A DNA stretch of 64,000 nt from Silene latifolia (Eukaryota > Streptophyta > Magnoliopsida > Caryophyllales > Caryophyllaceae): the NCBI RefSeq assembly GCF_048544455.1, contig NC_133538.1:38286969-38350968 (forward strand), written 5' to 3'. Within the stretch, counting starts at the first letter, position 1. Each line of letters opens with the position of its first letter. The position numbers were made by a program, and so were the translations under genes. Shown piece after piece: positions 24,760 to 36,934 of this stretch. The notes under the pieces were generated by a model, which saw nothing but the letters and a program-made list of their open reading frames with translations, was not told where the DNA came from and made no database searches.

Positions 24760-24943
24760 GTTCGCAAAACTGAGAGTACTCAAGTCTTCCTCTCACAAAC
24801 CTGTCTTCTAACTGTGCAAAAGCAAAACTAGAAGCAAGAGTAAGCAACGGCCTCAAGGAACCAAAGTTCCTTGAGACAAGAAAAATAAACTAAAAATAAA
24901 GAAAACAGAATTACACCGTCTCCCCGGCAACGTCGCCAAAATT
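24760..24943 (-). promoter_or_regulatory. Athila leader with tRNA-Asp primer-binding site
   Basis: On the minus strand, directly after the LTR, the sequence TGGCGACGTTGCCGGGGA (complement of about 24921-24938) matches the tRNA-Asp type primer site TGGCGCCGTTGCCGGGGA used by Athila/Tat elements, with one difference. The short leader continues to the gag start at 24759. Confidence 0.82.
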
Positions 24944-26229
24944 TGATACCGTCGTTTTGTATCAAAATTAAATTTATAAATCCGAACTAAAACTGTAGAC
25001 AGTGATAGCAAGGGTCGAACCACAGAGAGACAAGATCAATTCTATTTGCTAATTTTTAATCTGTTGAAGTAACAATTTAAATGGGGGTTTTGAATTGGTT
25101 TGATTCTAAAGACTAATTGACAAAATAAAGAGTTTCTCAAATAAAATAAAGAGAGATCAGGAACTTCGGTTCACCATGGCTAAGGTCAGGTCAAAAGAGA
25201 TAGCAGAGGTCTTGTAATGGTCTCAGGGAGTAAGAGCAAGCCTTTCGATCAATGCTCAAATTTAACCTTACGGTCTTCCAATTCCCTAGAATTTCTCAAG
25301 CTTTCGCTCAAAGGAAATTCCAAAACTAATGAAAACTTAACCTACTAATCTTTCAATCTAGCAAGTTGGGTTTATCAAAAGGAAACAAGATCGATACGGA
25401 AGAAATCATACTAATAAATCGACCTAATTTATGCCATGGCTCACCTCGTTCCCAATCAAAATAATTAGCTACGCATGATTAAAATTATAACAATTGCAAA
25501 TTTAAAAACATACAATGAAATTGACATGATTGAAATTGAATTTAAGACAAATGATTAAAACTGAATTGCTTGAATAAAAACCAATAACAACAAGAATTGA
25601 ATTGACAAGAAATAAAAGAATAAGGAAATTATAATAAAGCTTACTAATCGATTGAAGAAAAAAGTAATTGAAAAGTAGAATCCGTCGCCTCCCAAAACTA
25701 GATCTAAACTTGAGTTCCCAATAATGAAAAAAGCATGACCTAAAATTCTTTCCGCCTTCTACTGATAAACGATGCCAAAAAGTTAATTACAATTGGGCTT
25801 TTAAAAGTCTAACATGAAAAATCAATCTCAGCCTCGCGGCCTGGTCGATCGACTAAGGGGCATGGTCGATCGACCAGCCAGTGCAGTGCAGTAACTCCTT
25901 CTGAACGTCCACGGTCGATCGACTGAAGAGGTTGGTCGATCGACCAACTGAGCTGTGCAGTAACTCTTTCTTTCTTCAAATCAGCCACTTCACTCCAATG
26001 CACGCATCCCAAGGTGAGTGAGTCCGAACTCCCTTCTTCCAAGTTTCCCTGAAGTTGCCTCCGGAGGACGATTTAGGCTTGATTTAGCTCACTTCCATTC
26101 ATTCCTATAATAAATCATAGAAATTGCAAAGTAAACCGTTTCGGGGGAAATAGTAGCTTTAAGCTAACGAATACGCATGGAAATATGTGCCAAAACTGCA
26201 AATAAAGTGTATAGAATATGCACGTATCA
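24944..26229 (-). repeat. Athila right LTR (5' LTR)
   Basis: A 1286-bp LTR matching 12421-13700 with about two dozen substitutions and a few small indels, including a GTGCA duplication near 25882. It carries palindrome pairs at 25843/25864 and 25913/25934. Confidence 0.93.
25843..25945. promoter_or_regulatory. GTCGATCGAC palindrome pairs, right Athila LTR
   Basis: Starts 25843/25864 and 25913/25934, both offsets 21 bp. The distance between the pairs is 70 bp here against 65 bp in the left LTR because of a small indel, while the 21-bp spacing inside each pair is unchanged. Confidence 0.85.
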
Positions 26230-27917
26230 CTACTCTTCTTAAAATAAATGTTACGTCCTCGTAACTCACTAATACTAGATCTTTAGCTATATCTTCTCAC
26301 TATCTTCATCACCACTTTATGTCACCGATAACCGCCTATAGCCTCAACACCTACCTACATCCATTCCTATATCCAAGGCTCTCTTACTATAGTCGTTATC
26401 ATACCTTAATTCATTCGGCACACCACCTAACCTATACCACAAAATCCTTAGCATAACCATTACCGCAAAATGACATTCTTCTTTATACATGCACTTATTT
26501 CCACAATCATAACTTACGATCCACAATTGTTACACACACTCACACTAGATCCTCAAGTTCTCTTGTTTATTGCCGTAAAACTCATCCATAAGTTAACATA
26601 ATACTAGTTCCCAACACCCTATACTCACTGTCCCCATAAAGATTACGAACCACTTGCCGCTTGCAGCTCAGCGCACACACATTCCACAAAACTCTTGCCA
26701 CAACTATGTCAACCAATGCCTCATCTAAAACAAGACCGAAATACTCTAACAACCTCCCACAACTGTATCCCATTAACAGAACATCACTATACCAGGACAA
26801 CAACAGAAACATACGCAAATCTCTTCCATATCATACTCTACCCTCACTCCCAAGCCGAAACTGGTAAGAAACATCAAAGAAACAAAACAACAATCTATAT
26901 GCCCAGACCGACACTAACAGGAAACAGCAGTAAACAAACAACTATTTATATAACTGATATATACTTCGAAAGTTCGTATCACAAGACGAAGTACCGTGGC
27001 CGGATCGCCACCCGAGGCACAACAACCACATCGATAATCATCGCAACTTATACCATCCCATAGACACTGACTCGGTACAACTCCCTTGACCAGAAGACTT
27101 CCTTAAAACCGCTTTACTAGATCACAACGAAACATATTACACGGAATAACAGATAATAACCTTATGAATATTATCCATACTATTACTCATGAGGCCGGAA
27201 TCCTCACACTATCACTTAAATATATCATACATACACATACAAGTATAATATATGACGCGGAACACTCACATAATGGCTCATAACTATCACACCATACCAT
27301 TACTCGTGAGGTCAGAACCTCACACAAAGATTTACACACATCATGGACCCATAATCAAATCTAACTAGCCAATCCTGATCACGTAAGTTACCACTTGATA
27401 ATGAATATATCTCACCCGAACTTAACTCAAATGCCCTTCATAACATATCCTCTCATCCACACAATTATCACCACCCAACGAACGTAACCATATCATCAGT
27501 ACCCAACTACTAGCAAACACCTCCTATATCCACATCTTATACTCCCTCACAATCATACATACCAATTAGGCCTCCACAAAATCAACCTCTTTGGGACGAC
27601 TAACTTCCCTATGTAACAACATCCTTAACCACTATTGGCAACACTACGACACCACCATCTTTCCTACAACTACTCTCTTACTATCAATTCTTAATATAAC
27701 AATCCATTTCCTCTCTTTGGTTATCATCCCAAATAACGAACATCAAATCCATCAACAAAATTTACCGCAACATACATTATTTCTAATTCTATCCTTTATT
27801 GTATCATTAACTAACTCTCCACCAAAATCTTATATCGTGCAAACACTTTACCAGCTTCTTACTCCCTTAATACCTCGAAACTCACAGCTAACATGTCGTC
27901 CTAAACTCCTATATAAC
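26230..27917 (-). other. Element B internal sequence, noncoding
   Basis: Begins with the right copy of the Athila target duplication (CTACT, 26230-26234), then CTTCTTAAAATAAATG...CGTCCTCGTAAC, which resembles the B 3' terminal region. The rest is A/C/T-rich on the plus strand. Open frames around 26660-27060 and 27590-27920 have biased composition and no recognisable domain. No gag or pol remains. Confidence 0.6.
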
Positions 27918-28818
27918 CATTAACTCACACCCTTTTTTTTTTTTTTTTTTTGGGAAAATGTAAGCTTCCATTATATAAAAAGATACCCTATTACAACAAT
28001 TTCAAGGATTAGTCACCATGACCATCCTACCATTACATATCTCATCTAGCCATGCCTGTGTGTTTCTATGCCTACTGCTAATACGACATTGAACAACTCT
28101 TACAATCACCTCATTACAAATCAGACTCACTACCATCTCTGGCCTCATCATCAAACCATCGACTCTACTTCTATTCCTGCACCACCAGATCAAAGCCATA
28201 AAATTTGCTAGTATCATAGCCACCACCTTCTTCTTACAATTAGATCGAGTTCTCCAATGCAACCACCACGCAATACAATGTCACATCTAGGTAGCTCCAC
28301 CTTGCACCACCGTGACAGTTTAGACTCTGCAAAGCTCATCAGATCGACATTGAAAGAAGATATGCTCATGATCTTCTTCCTCAACACCACACAAATAACA
28401 CACATTAGACTGCACCATGCCAAACTTCTGTAAACGATCCTGGGTGAGCAGTTTCTGCTGGGCAACAATCCATACCAGAAAAGCATGTCTTGGAATCATC
28501 CATTTAATATTCACCCAAGGAACCCAGGGAAGCATAAGTCCACGAGGATTGAGCCATTCATATCCTTGTTTTGCAGAGTACTCATGCCCCCCCTGACTGT
28601 GGAAAAGTAAAGGTTTCAAAATCTCTTTAACCTGGCATATTTTGCGCCAAGTCCAGCTACTATTCAGAGTAGGTACATAACTTTCCCATAGACTGCTCTT
28701 TATATAAACGGAATGTACCCATTTGACCCATAGGTGGTCAGCTTTGCTTTCAATCCACCATACGTACTTCCCAATGGCTGCAACATTCCAGTCATACAAC
28801 TTCATTAACTCACACCCT
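27918..28818 (-). mobile_element. 5'-truncated LINE with 16-bp target duplication
   Basis: The LINE body is 27934-28802, with CATTAACTCACACCCT on both sides (27918-27933, 28803-28818). The plus-strand T run at 27934-27951 is the complement of its poly(A) tail. The coded part is the end of the reverse transcriptase-associated region plus the RVT zinc-binding domain: WNVAAIGKYVWWIESKADHLWVKWVHSV, SSWTWRKICQVK, HAFLVWIVAQQKLLTQDRL and CYLCGVEEEDHEHIFFQC. It then breaks with a stop near 28320 and continues in other frames. Only the last 0.87 kb was inserted, typical of incomplete target-primed reverse transcription. It lies inside element B. Confidence 0.9.
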
Positions 28819-30696
28819 CTCATGATGCTATCGTACATTTCCATGATTCCTTACTTTCATGTTCCATAACATTGGTCAACGTTCTCTCAGCTTACTTCCA
28901 TCCAATAATACCAATTAATAATTCATCTCCTTCCTTCTTCTACCTAACTATTTAGTAATCCGATTACCTTCTCGTTGCTCCACAACTCAAATTCCATTAA
29001 TTCATATCAATGTCTTCTCATTCTTTCTTATCACTAATCCTCTCCCCTCATACTACTCACTCACACTTGTCACCATCAAGTCCACACAACTAACGATTAC
29101 TCTTCAATTAACTGTATCCCCCTCTCGTATCCCTAGAAAACCAAAAATTCACCTCATACCGCTAATTGTCCAAGAATTACACACTAAGCTCACCTCTTGA
29201 TAATCCAAATTTCCAAACTCGGCCACTATCTACACATCGCGGCATAACTCGATCTCACTATACACCATTTGTTTCCATCCCTGTATAAGAACCTTCCATC
29301 AAATATATCCTTAACCAATACAATCCTAACCGTTTTCCTCCATAAATCCTTACACATCCCAATTTGCCACTATTCGCATCCCTCATCTCAATCTTTCCAT
29401 TCTCACGTTTCTTTACCCTTACACCCCCCTTGCCCATATGCACTTAGTTTTATATTACTCAATACGCGGCTATATCATTCACCACATCTCGCAAAACATG
29501 CTCCCTGCTTCGATAAGCTCATCAATCTTCTCTTTCCTTTTTCACTATCCCTCACAACCACGTATATTTCATGTCTTCCCTACCCGACACATATCCCTCA
29601 TAAGCCGGCATTCTCCACTTCATAACATCTGGTAACTTACGTATCAAGACCATCACATATATAAAAAAATACTTTAAGACCCAAAACATACGTGTGCACG
29701 TAACCTACGAATCAAAACATATGTAAGAACATAGCTGCCGACTAAAAATAACCGCCCAAAGAGGTAATCGGTCGAGTGCATGAAGTACTCGGCCGAGTAC
29801 AAGACACTCGGTCGAGTAATGAAACTACTCGGCCGATTTCATCACTCCAGAAGCTTAACAGAATTATCACGGAAAGATTACTCGGCCGAATATGGGTTAC
29901 TCGGTCGAGTATGAAAGATACTCGGCCTAGTAGGGCCTACTCGGCCGAAGTACCGGCACAGTTCTCACAACGTCCAGTTTTCGTAAAACAGTCATATCTC
30001 ACTCGTTACTTGGTCATTTTAGGCGTGTGACCTATCGTTAGAATCATAAGAGGACAAGCTATCACCTCTAATTTGAATTACAGCAATAGCATTTCTAGAA
30101 CTCGACTTATGACAGTTTTAAAACAGCCCTTCCATAGTTGGTTTCCATACAAATCAATTTTTCTTAACAAAACAACTTGAACATGAATAAGCCAAATAAT
30201 AAAAACTCAATACTTCTAAAAACTAGTACACAGGTGAACTTTTATCATACCCATATTTAAATTAAACACAAAATTCATATATATAGACGCATGACCTTAA
30301 TCACATGCTACTACTAACAAACCAAACATTAACATCATCATGATCATATAGACATACCCTACATCACATTACATGTACCCCAATCACTTCCATTCAACCC
30401 AAAAATATACTTCATCCAATATATACTTTAAGGTACAAGTACAACAAACATTACTTTCTCATTTCATCCAACAACTTCACAAAAATCACAGCTACAAGTA
30501 CAACACACATTACTTTAAACACACAACGATTCCCAAGACACCCCCATGTTGACCGGCTAGAAATTATAAGGGCCTCAATGCGACTTCGGGACGTCTCCCA
30601 AGTGTTTGCGGTAGGTCCAAACAACTCTCCCCGGGTTCATTTTATTTACACTCCCTATGTTCATTAGGTTCATTGATTTTAGGTTCCAGAATAGTC
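28819..30696 (-). other. Element B internal sequence, noncoding, with palindrome array
   Basis: About 1.9 kb of C/T- and A-rich sequence without domain-bearing frames. It contains the TCGG(C/T)CGA array at 29768-29950. The part near 30590-30696 resembles the internal sequence beside element C (8443-8520). Confidence 0.6.
29768..29950. promoter_or_regulatory. Array of TCGG(C/T)CGA palindromes inside element B
   Basis: Eight TCGG(C/T)CGA-type sites start at 29768, 29789, 29808, 29829, 29882, 29901, 29922 and 29941. Spacings are 21, 19, 21, (53), 19, 21, 19 bp, so alternate sites are 40 bp apart. Some copies are degenerate (TCGGCCTA). Confidence 0.78.
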
Positions 30697-30712
30697 ACTC
30701 TGATACCACTTT
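30697..30712 (-). promoter_or_regulatory. Element B tRNA-Met primer-binding site
   Basis: On the minus strand AAGTGGTATCAGAGT follows the right LTR. TGGTATCAGAG is the common plant initiator tRNA-Met primer site. Confidence 0.8.
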
Positions 30713-31761
30713 GTGACACCCCCACATACCAAGGTGTCTTACCAGGAGCACCCTCGCATGAGAGAACGTCACCATCTCGATTTTCCGAGGCTAGTATATC
30801 AAAGTTACCATTCCAAAACAACAATTATAAAAGTATAAAGCTTTAATGTTTACATGTTCCAAAATCAAAAACCAAATACTGTTTGCTAGAAATGAACAAC
30901 TGAAATTATGAAAGTAAATCTTATGACAGCGGAAGCTAGACTCGAGTGATGACTCCCTATCTTGTCCCCAAGCTAGTAATCATCATCACCTATCACAATC
31001 TGCTCACCATCCCCGAATGGATCACCATAGATTTTACAAAACAACAACGGGGTTAGTTTACTGCATAATCAAAATAAGACAAGTACAATAAGATAAACAG
31101 CTGATCATCATCCACCTCCAACTCCCAATCACATCATGTAACTGACCACACACTAAAGTGTGTAGCCCTGCCAATGGGGGACTGCAGCCGTACCCACCAA
31201 ATCCCCGCTCATCAATGAGCGATAACCCTGTTAGTTAATGTGCACATCCCCTCCTATGGCGGGTTCCACAGAGGGCAAAACTAGGGCGTGAAGCCACTTC
31301 CGCAAGTGACTCCACTCAGCCGAGGACGCGCCTCGCGAAAATTACCAACAATCATCACAACACCAACGCCAACTCCAATCCACCAACAGCAGATAATCAC
31401 AATATCAATCGTACAAAATAATTACAACATAATCTTAAATTAATTAAACAGTAAACCGAGTAGGGAAACCCTACCTTAACACAAATTGGAAAGAGATAAT
31501 CAATGAGGCTAAAATGGCTCATCTACGAAGTCTCCACCTAACAATAATCACATACTTCCAATTACAATATGCCAAAAACCCCCTTTTCCCCCAAATCATA
31601 AACTAGGGCAAAACCCTAAAAGACAAACTGATGAAATTCATATAATCAGAGGCTTACCGACACAATCGATGCAAGGAAGGATGAACAAGACTCACAAAGA
31701 TCCACGCACTTGAGAGAGATTTGGAGATGATTAGAGTTACGTTGAGAGTTTAGGTTTTGTT
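30713..31761 (-). repeat. Element B right LTR, first part
   Basis: Starts TGTGACACCCCCACATACC, aligns with 10605 onward, and is cut by the copia insertion at 31762. It resumes at 41009. Its last five bases (31757-31761, TTGTT) are the copia target duplication. Confidence 0.88.
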
Positions 31762-33034
31762 TGTTAGTTATTTAGACCATATTAATAATCATCTTATGAT
31801 ATTAAAATTACAAATTAATTTAAAATGGTCTAAATCTACATGCATGCAAATAAAAGTATAAAAGATGGTATTAAACCATCTTAAGACAAAAGTTCCTTAC
31901 ATTGTATAAGACAAGTTTTGGGCATAACTCAAGGACTCCTTCCTTGATGTTGTTCTTGAGCTATGAAAATGGATGATCCTCCAAGACAACAAACCACCAA
32001 AAAGATGGTCTCCTAAGGATACACCAAAGAATCAACCCAAAATACTACTACAATACTAACTAGATATATGTAGTAGTTAACCTTGTTTAATTGTATATAT
32101 GATGTACTAATAAATATTATTACTTTGATAATATTATTAGTTAATATTTATATATGTTTTTGATATAAAAGATGAACAAAATAAGAAGAAAAATTTGGTC
32201 TTTAGGTAGTGTATATGAACCTTGACCAATTTTTCTTCAAATTTTTTCAACTAGAGAAATGGTGGAGTTTCAATGGTATTTATAGGCAATTTGAGGGGAC
32301 AATTATAAGTGGGAAAATCCACCTAAAAACACTTGTGATGTCCTCAAAAAACCAGTATATGTGGACTACTTTTGGTCCATTTCGGTTTTCGATATTTGCC
32401 CCACAAATGCTTATAAGTCGTATATTTAATTATCTTACATAATTAAATATTAATTTAATTTATTTAACACTTAAATAATATAAATTAACTACCAATGACT
32501 ACTTAACTATTAAGTAATCATAAGACCATTTTATCAACATACAATGTGTCAATATTAACCCAGTTAGCTAATTTTACAACCTCTTGTAAAATTTAATAGC
32601 TAATTAATTCCACCTCAAAACATATACACATATCGTATAAAATTAATTAATTAACAATTAATTAATAAATTCTAATCATTTATTATTTAAATATCTCATA
32701 ATTAAATAATAAATCTCTTTTTCCCGAGTTCGTAACTCGTCATCAAATAATACATTTATGTGACTAACTAAGAGTCAAATAATACAAGGAAGTAATTATA
32801 TCGTATCTCATACAAACAATTAATTTATTCTTTTTGGGCATCATCCTATAGGTGTGACCTAAAGGGATCAGCTGATCATCGCCGTCACACGACAGTAATG
32901 TCAAACTCTAGTGAGCCAATCATTACCGATTAACGACGATCAGCTGACAAATAAATAAATAAATAAATCCCTGATATTCCTTTTACGAGATTTAATATGT
33001 AAACGCACTTATTGTGGAGGACACTACTCCAACA
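31762..33034 (-). repeat. Copia left LTR (3' LTR)
   Basis: 1273 bp, TGTTAGTTATTTAG...GACACTACTCCAACA, paired with 39738-41003. Open frames of similar sequence occur in both LTRs (about 32209 and 40181) and are incidental. Confidence 0.92.
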
Positions 33035-33779
33035 ATCTCCCACTTGTCTGACACAAGTGTGCGTTACCAATTCTCTTGTCCAATAATATCTCCCACTCAA
33101 TGCAAGATGTCTTTCAGGTCGTTCTTGCACGTGATCATATCATAAAGTGGTTTCCTCGATCAGGAGAATGACTGTCTGACCGGATAATCTACTATAGATC
33201 TCATCCGACCGTGGCCACGCATTCACAGTCATCTCTCGTCGAGTGGCCTTGAGATAAAATATGACTTAAAGGACAATCCTGTTGACCTATTTTCTTCATT
33301 CGATACATATCACAATGACCCAGTAAATGCTCATCGGCCTCCTTTTACGGTGCGACCTAGAACAAAAACCAAAGTCAACGGAAAACCGTACCAACTCAGA
33401 CAAATAGTCACCAGTCTAAAGAATTGACTCGAAGGAATAAATAGAAATCCTCGCCACGACCTAGCAACAAAAGGACTCTATAAACGGTCACTGTCCGAAA
33501 AATTGTCTCACATTATGCTTATGTAATCGACCAGTCATCACTATGACCATATCTATCGCCTTACAATCTAGTCACTCCGAGACGTCACCTCATTAAGTAA
33601 CTAGGGACCAAATACAATATTATTCCAGTTCACTTAATAGGGTTCGACATTGTCTTTACAACCTATTTGGAGAAAACAAAGTATATAAATTCAGACATAA
33701 AACTGAATATAACGGTAAATGCAACTTATCATATATGAAATAATAAATACAATATTTTGATTATTACATATCATATAAT
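33035..33779 (-). other. Conserved noncoding 3' module of the copia element
   Basis: Between the RNase H stop (33780-33782) and the 3' LTR. The minus strand shares ordered blocks with 49960-50564 and 7195-7796: GAGGTGACGTCTCGGAGTG, GGTCGTGGCGAGG, GCGTGGCCACGGTCGGA, GATCGAGGAAACCAC, GCATTGAGTGGGAGAT and GACAAGAGAATTGGT. It ends with the hairpin CACTTGT...ACAAGTG (33041-33059) next to the polypurine tract; AGTGGGAGAT complements lie at 33035-33044 and 33088-33097. No long open frame spans it. Confidence 0.7.
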
Positions 33780-36700
33780 TTACAACAGTTCTGGCATTCG
33801 TCTCAACCCCATCGAAACTACATGACTATCATGTTTAGCTTGAGACAATGGCTTGGTTAAAGGATCAGCGATGTTGTCAGCTGTCCCAACCTTACAAACT
33901 GTAATTTATTTCCTTTCGATTAAATCTCTAATTACATGAAATTTCCTAAGTACATGTCTAGACTTGTTACTAGACTTGGGCTCTTTTGCTTGAAAAATAG
34001 CCCCACTGTTATCACAATACAAAGTGATAGGATCCTCGGCGGTCGGAACTACTTTCAGTCCTTCTAAAAACTGCCTAATCCAAACAGCTTCTTTTGCGCC
34101 TTCGAGGCTGCAATGTACTCGCTTCCATTGTAGAATCGCAGTCCACAGACTCTTTGAAACTTCTCCAAAGAAACCGCCCCTCCGTTCAGCAAAAAGACAA
34201 AACCAGCCTGGGATTTCAAATCATCCCTATCGGTTTGGAAACTGGCATCCGTATAACCTCTTATACGTAATTCAGATTCAACTCCAAACACTAAGAATGA
34301 ATCTTTAGTCCTTCTCAAGTACTTCAGAATATTCTTGACGGCTATCCAGTGACTCTCACTTGGAGTTTTCTGAAAACGACTCGTCATACTCAAAGCATAC
34401 GAGACGTCAGGACGAGAAGACATCATAGCATACATGATTGATCCAACAGCGGAAGCATAGGGAATCGATTTCATGCGTTCAATATCCTTAGGCTCAGTAG
34501 GACACTGTGACTTACTCAAAGTTATCCCATTACCCATAGGTAGAAAACCTCTCTTGGAGTTTTTCATATTGAATCGGTCAAGAATCTTATCGATATATGC
34601 TTCTTGACTCAATGCTAATATCCTTTTGGGTCTATCTCTATAGATCCGGATACCTAAGATGCACTGAGCTTCTCCCAAATCTTTCATTTGGAAGTGATTT
34701 CCCAACCACTTCTTAACAGAAGCAAGCATATTAACATCATTCCCAATGAGTAATATGTCGTCCACATAAAGAAGTAAGAAAACAACTTTACTCCCACTAA
34801 ACTTCATGTATAAACATGGTTCCTCAACACTTCGAGAAAAACCATTCTGTTTAATAACATGATCAAAAAGATGATTCCAACTCCTTGACTCTTGCTTAAG
34901 ACCATAAATGGATCTCTTAAGTTAGCATACTTTGTTAGGATTTTTAGGATCCACAAAACCCTCAGGTTCTGTCATGAACACTTCCTCTTCCAGAAACCCG
35001 TTCAAGAAAGCGGTTTTGACATCCATTTGCCATATCTCATAATCATGAAATGCAGCAATCGCTAACATTATCCGAACAGATATAAGCATAGCAACTGGTG
35101 CAAAAGTTTCATCATAATGTAAACCATGAACCTGAGTGAAACCTTTTGCAACCAATCTAGCTTTGTAGACATCTTTATGTCCATCCATGCCGATTTTAAT
35201 CTTGAATATCCACTTACACTGAAGAGGTCGAACATCTTTAGGTAAGTCAACCAGGTCCCATACCTGATTATCGTACATGGAATCCATTTCGGATTGCGTG
35301 GCCTCGAGCCATAGCTTAGAGTCAGAACTCATAATAGCTGCTTTATAGGTCTTGGGTTCATCGATTTCTAAAAGTAAAACCTCATAGTCACCATCTTCCT
35401 CGATAATACCAAGGTATCTATCAGGTTGGTGACTAACCCTTTCTGACCTCATAGGTTCAGAAGGAACAATAACCGATTCAGATGTAGAAGGAACATCTTC
35501 CTGTATTGTCATATCAGTTTGTGGCTCTTGAACTTCGTCAAGTTCAAATTTTCTCCCACTCTGACTTCTAGAAATAAATTCTTTTTCTAGAAAGGCAGCT
35601 TCACGAGCCACAAACACTTTGTTCTCGTTACTATTGTAGAAGTAATATCCACAAGTTTCCTTAGGGTAGCCTACAAAAGTACACTTTTCAGAACGAGGTG
35701 CAAGCTTATCGTCAGACTTACTCTTGACATAAGCATCACAACCCCATACTTTCATGTATCGCAGATTCGGGACTTTCTCTTTCCATATCTCATATGGAGT
35801 TTTGTCAGTTGCTTTAGTGGGACTTTTATTAAGTGATTGTACTGCAGATAAAATGGCAAAACCCCAGAATGACTTAGGTAACTCTGTTTGACTCATCATC
35901 GATCGAACCATATCTAATAAAGTTCGATTCCTCCTTTCAGCCACACCATTTAATTGTGGTGTGCCAGGAGGAGTTAACTGAGATACAATACCACAGTTTA
36001 TAAGGTGATATTTAAAGTCATTGCTTAAATATTCCCCACCACGATCTGATCGTAATGCTTTAATCTTCTTATTTAATTGATTTTCTACTTCATTCTGAAA
36101 CTCTTTGAACTTATCAAAAGCTTCACTTTTATACCTCATTAAGTAGATATACCCATATCTACTCATGTCATCGGTAAAAGTAATGAAATAGTCATAATTA
36201 CCTCTAGCATTGACTGTCATTGGGCCACAAACATCGGTATGTATTAAACCCAATAACTCACTAGCTCGAGATCCTTTTCCTAGAAAAGGTGAACGAGTCA
36301 TCTTGCCAAGAAGACAAGATTCGCATGTACCAAATGATTCGAAATCAAAAGGTTTAATTACACCAGTCGACACTAGTCTTTTAATGCGCTTCTCGTTAAT
36401 GTGTCCTAAGCGACAATGCCATAAATAAGATTGATCGGGATCACCTGTTTTGAGTCTTTTATTATCTAAATGATAAACATCGTTGCAAGTATCTAGAATA
36501 TAAATACCATTGATTGAAATAGCTTGACTATATACAATCCCATTAAGGAAAAAAGTACAACACTTGTCTTTAATTACAAAGGAAAACCCTTCTGTGTCTA
36601 ACACAGATACGGATATTATATTTCTAGATAGCGTAGGTACAAAATAACAATTATTAATATGTAACTCCAACCCCGAAGCTAAACTAAGTACATAAGTTCT

Positions 36701-36934
36701 TACAGAGACGGCATCTACTTTAGACCCGTTTCCCATTCGGAGATCGACATCACCCTTGTTTAGCTTTCTTATACTTTTTAGGCCCTGCAAATGATTACAC
36801 AAGCGAGAACCACAACTAGTATCTAATACCCAAGTTGTATTTGAAGCATAATTTATGTCTATCATAAAAGATTCAGTTGAGAAATTACATGTCGGCTTCA
36901 CAATGCCAGCTTTTATGTCATCCAGGTACTTTGT
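33780..36934 (-). pseudogene. Copia Pol (protease, integrase, reverse transcriptase, RNase H)
   Basis: Polyprotein for replication and integration. Domains in order: protease with WVLDTSCGS (usual DTG is DTS here); integrase zinc region HCRLGHINEKRI...CESCLLGK, then catalytic Asp in GLIHTDVCGPM, Asp in LRSDRGGEYLS and Glu in GVAERRNRTLL; reverse transcriptase with KARLVAKGFTQ, WQMDVKTAFLNGFL and YVDDILLIG; RNase H with GYTDASF. A TAA at 34922-34924 follows NPNKVC, and the same frame continues with KRSIYGLKQ. In RNase H the frame slips near 34140-34190, giving an abnormal sequence before SEYIAAS, and is recoverable in other frames to DIADPLTKPLSQAKH, ending at 33780. Only a few lesions, so inactivation is recent. 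Confidence 0.9.

Larger units (their letters stand above)
12421..26229 (-). mobile_element. Athila-like Ty3/gypsy retrotransposon
   Basis: A 13.8-kb minus-strand element bounded by TGATACCGTCG (12421) and GCACGTATCA (26229) and flanked by CTACT on both sides (12416-12420, 26230-26234). Order in its own direction: 5' LTR, tRNA-Asp primer site, gag, protease, reverse transcriptase, RNase H, integrase, noncoding spacer, accessory ORF, long noncoding region, polypurine tract, 3' LTR. Integrase following RNase H and the extra ORF downstream of pol fit the Athila lineage. Gag and pol carry several stops and frameshifts, and a 1.57-kb element (D) lies between protease and reverse transcriptase. The LTRs differ by about two dozen positions over 1.28 kb, so the insertion is fairly recent. 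The copy cannot make its own pol proteins. Confidence 0.92.

Noticed and set aside
27591..27923. 110-codon Leu/Ile/Thr-rich open frame
   Set aside because: It lies in noncoding internal sequence of element B, antisense to it, and has no domain features.
32209..32442. Open frame MYMNLDQFFFKFFQ..., also at 40181-40402
   Set aside because: Antisense frame in the two copia LTRs; the two copies diverge in frame, so it is not conserved as protein.
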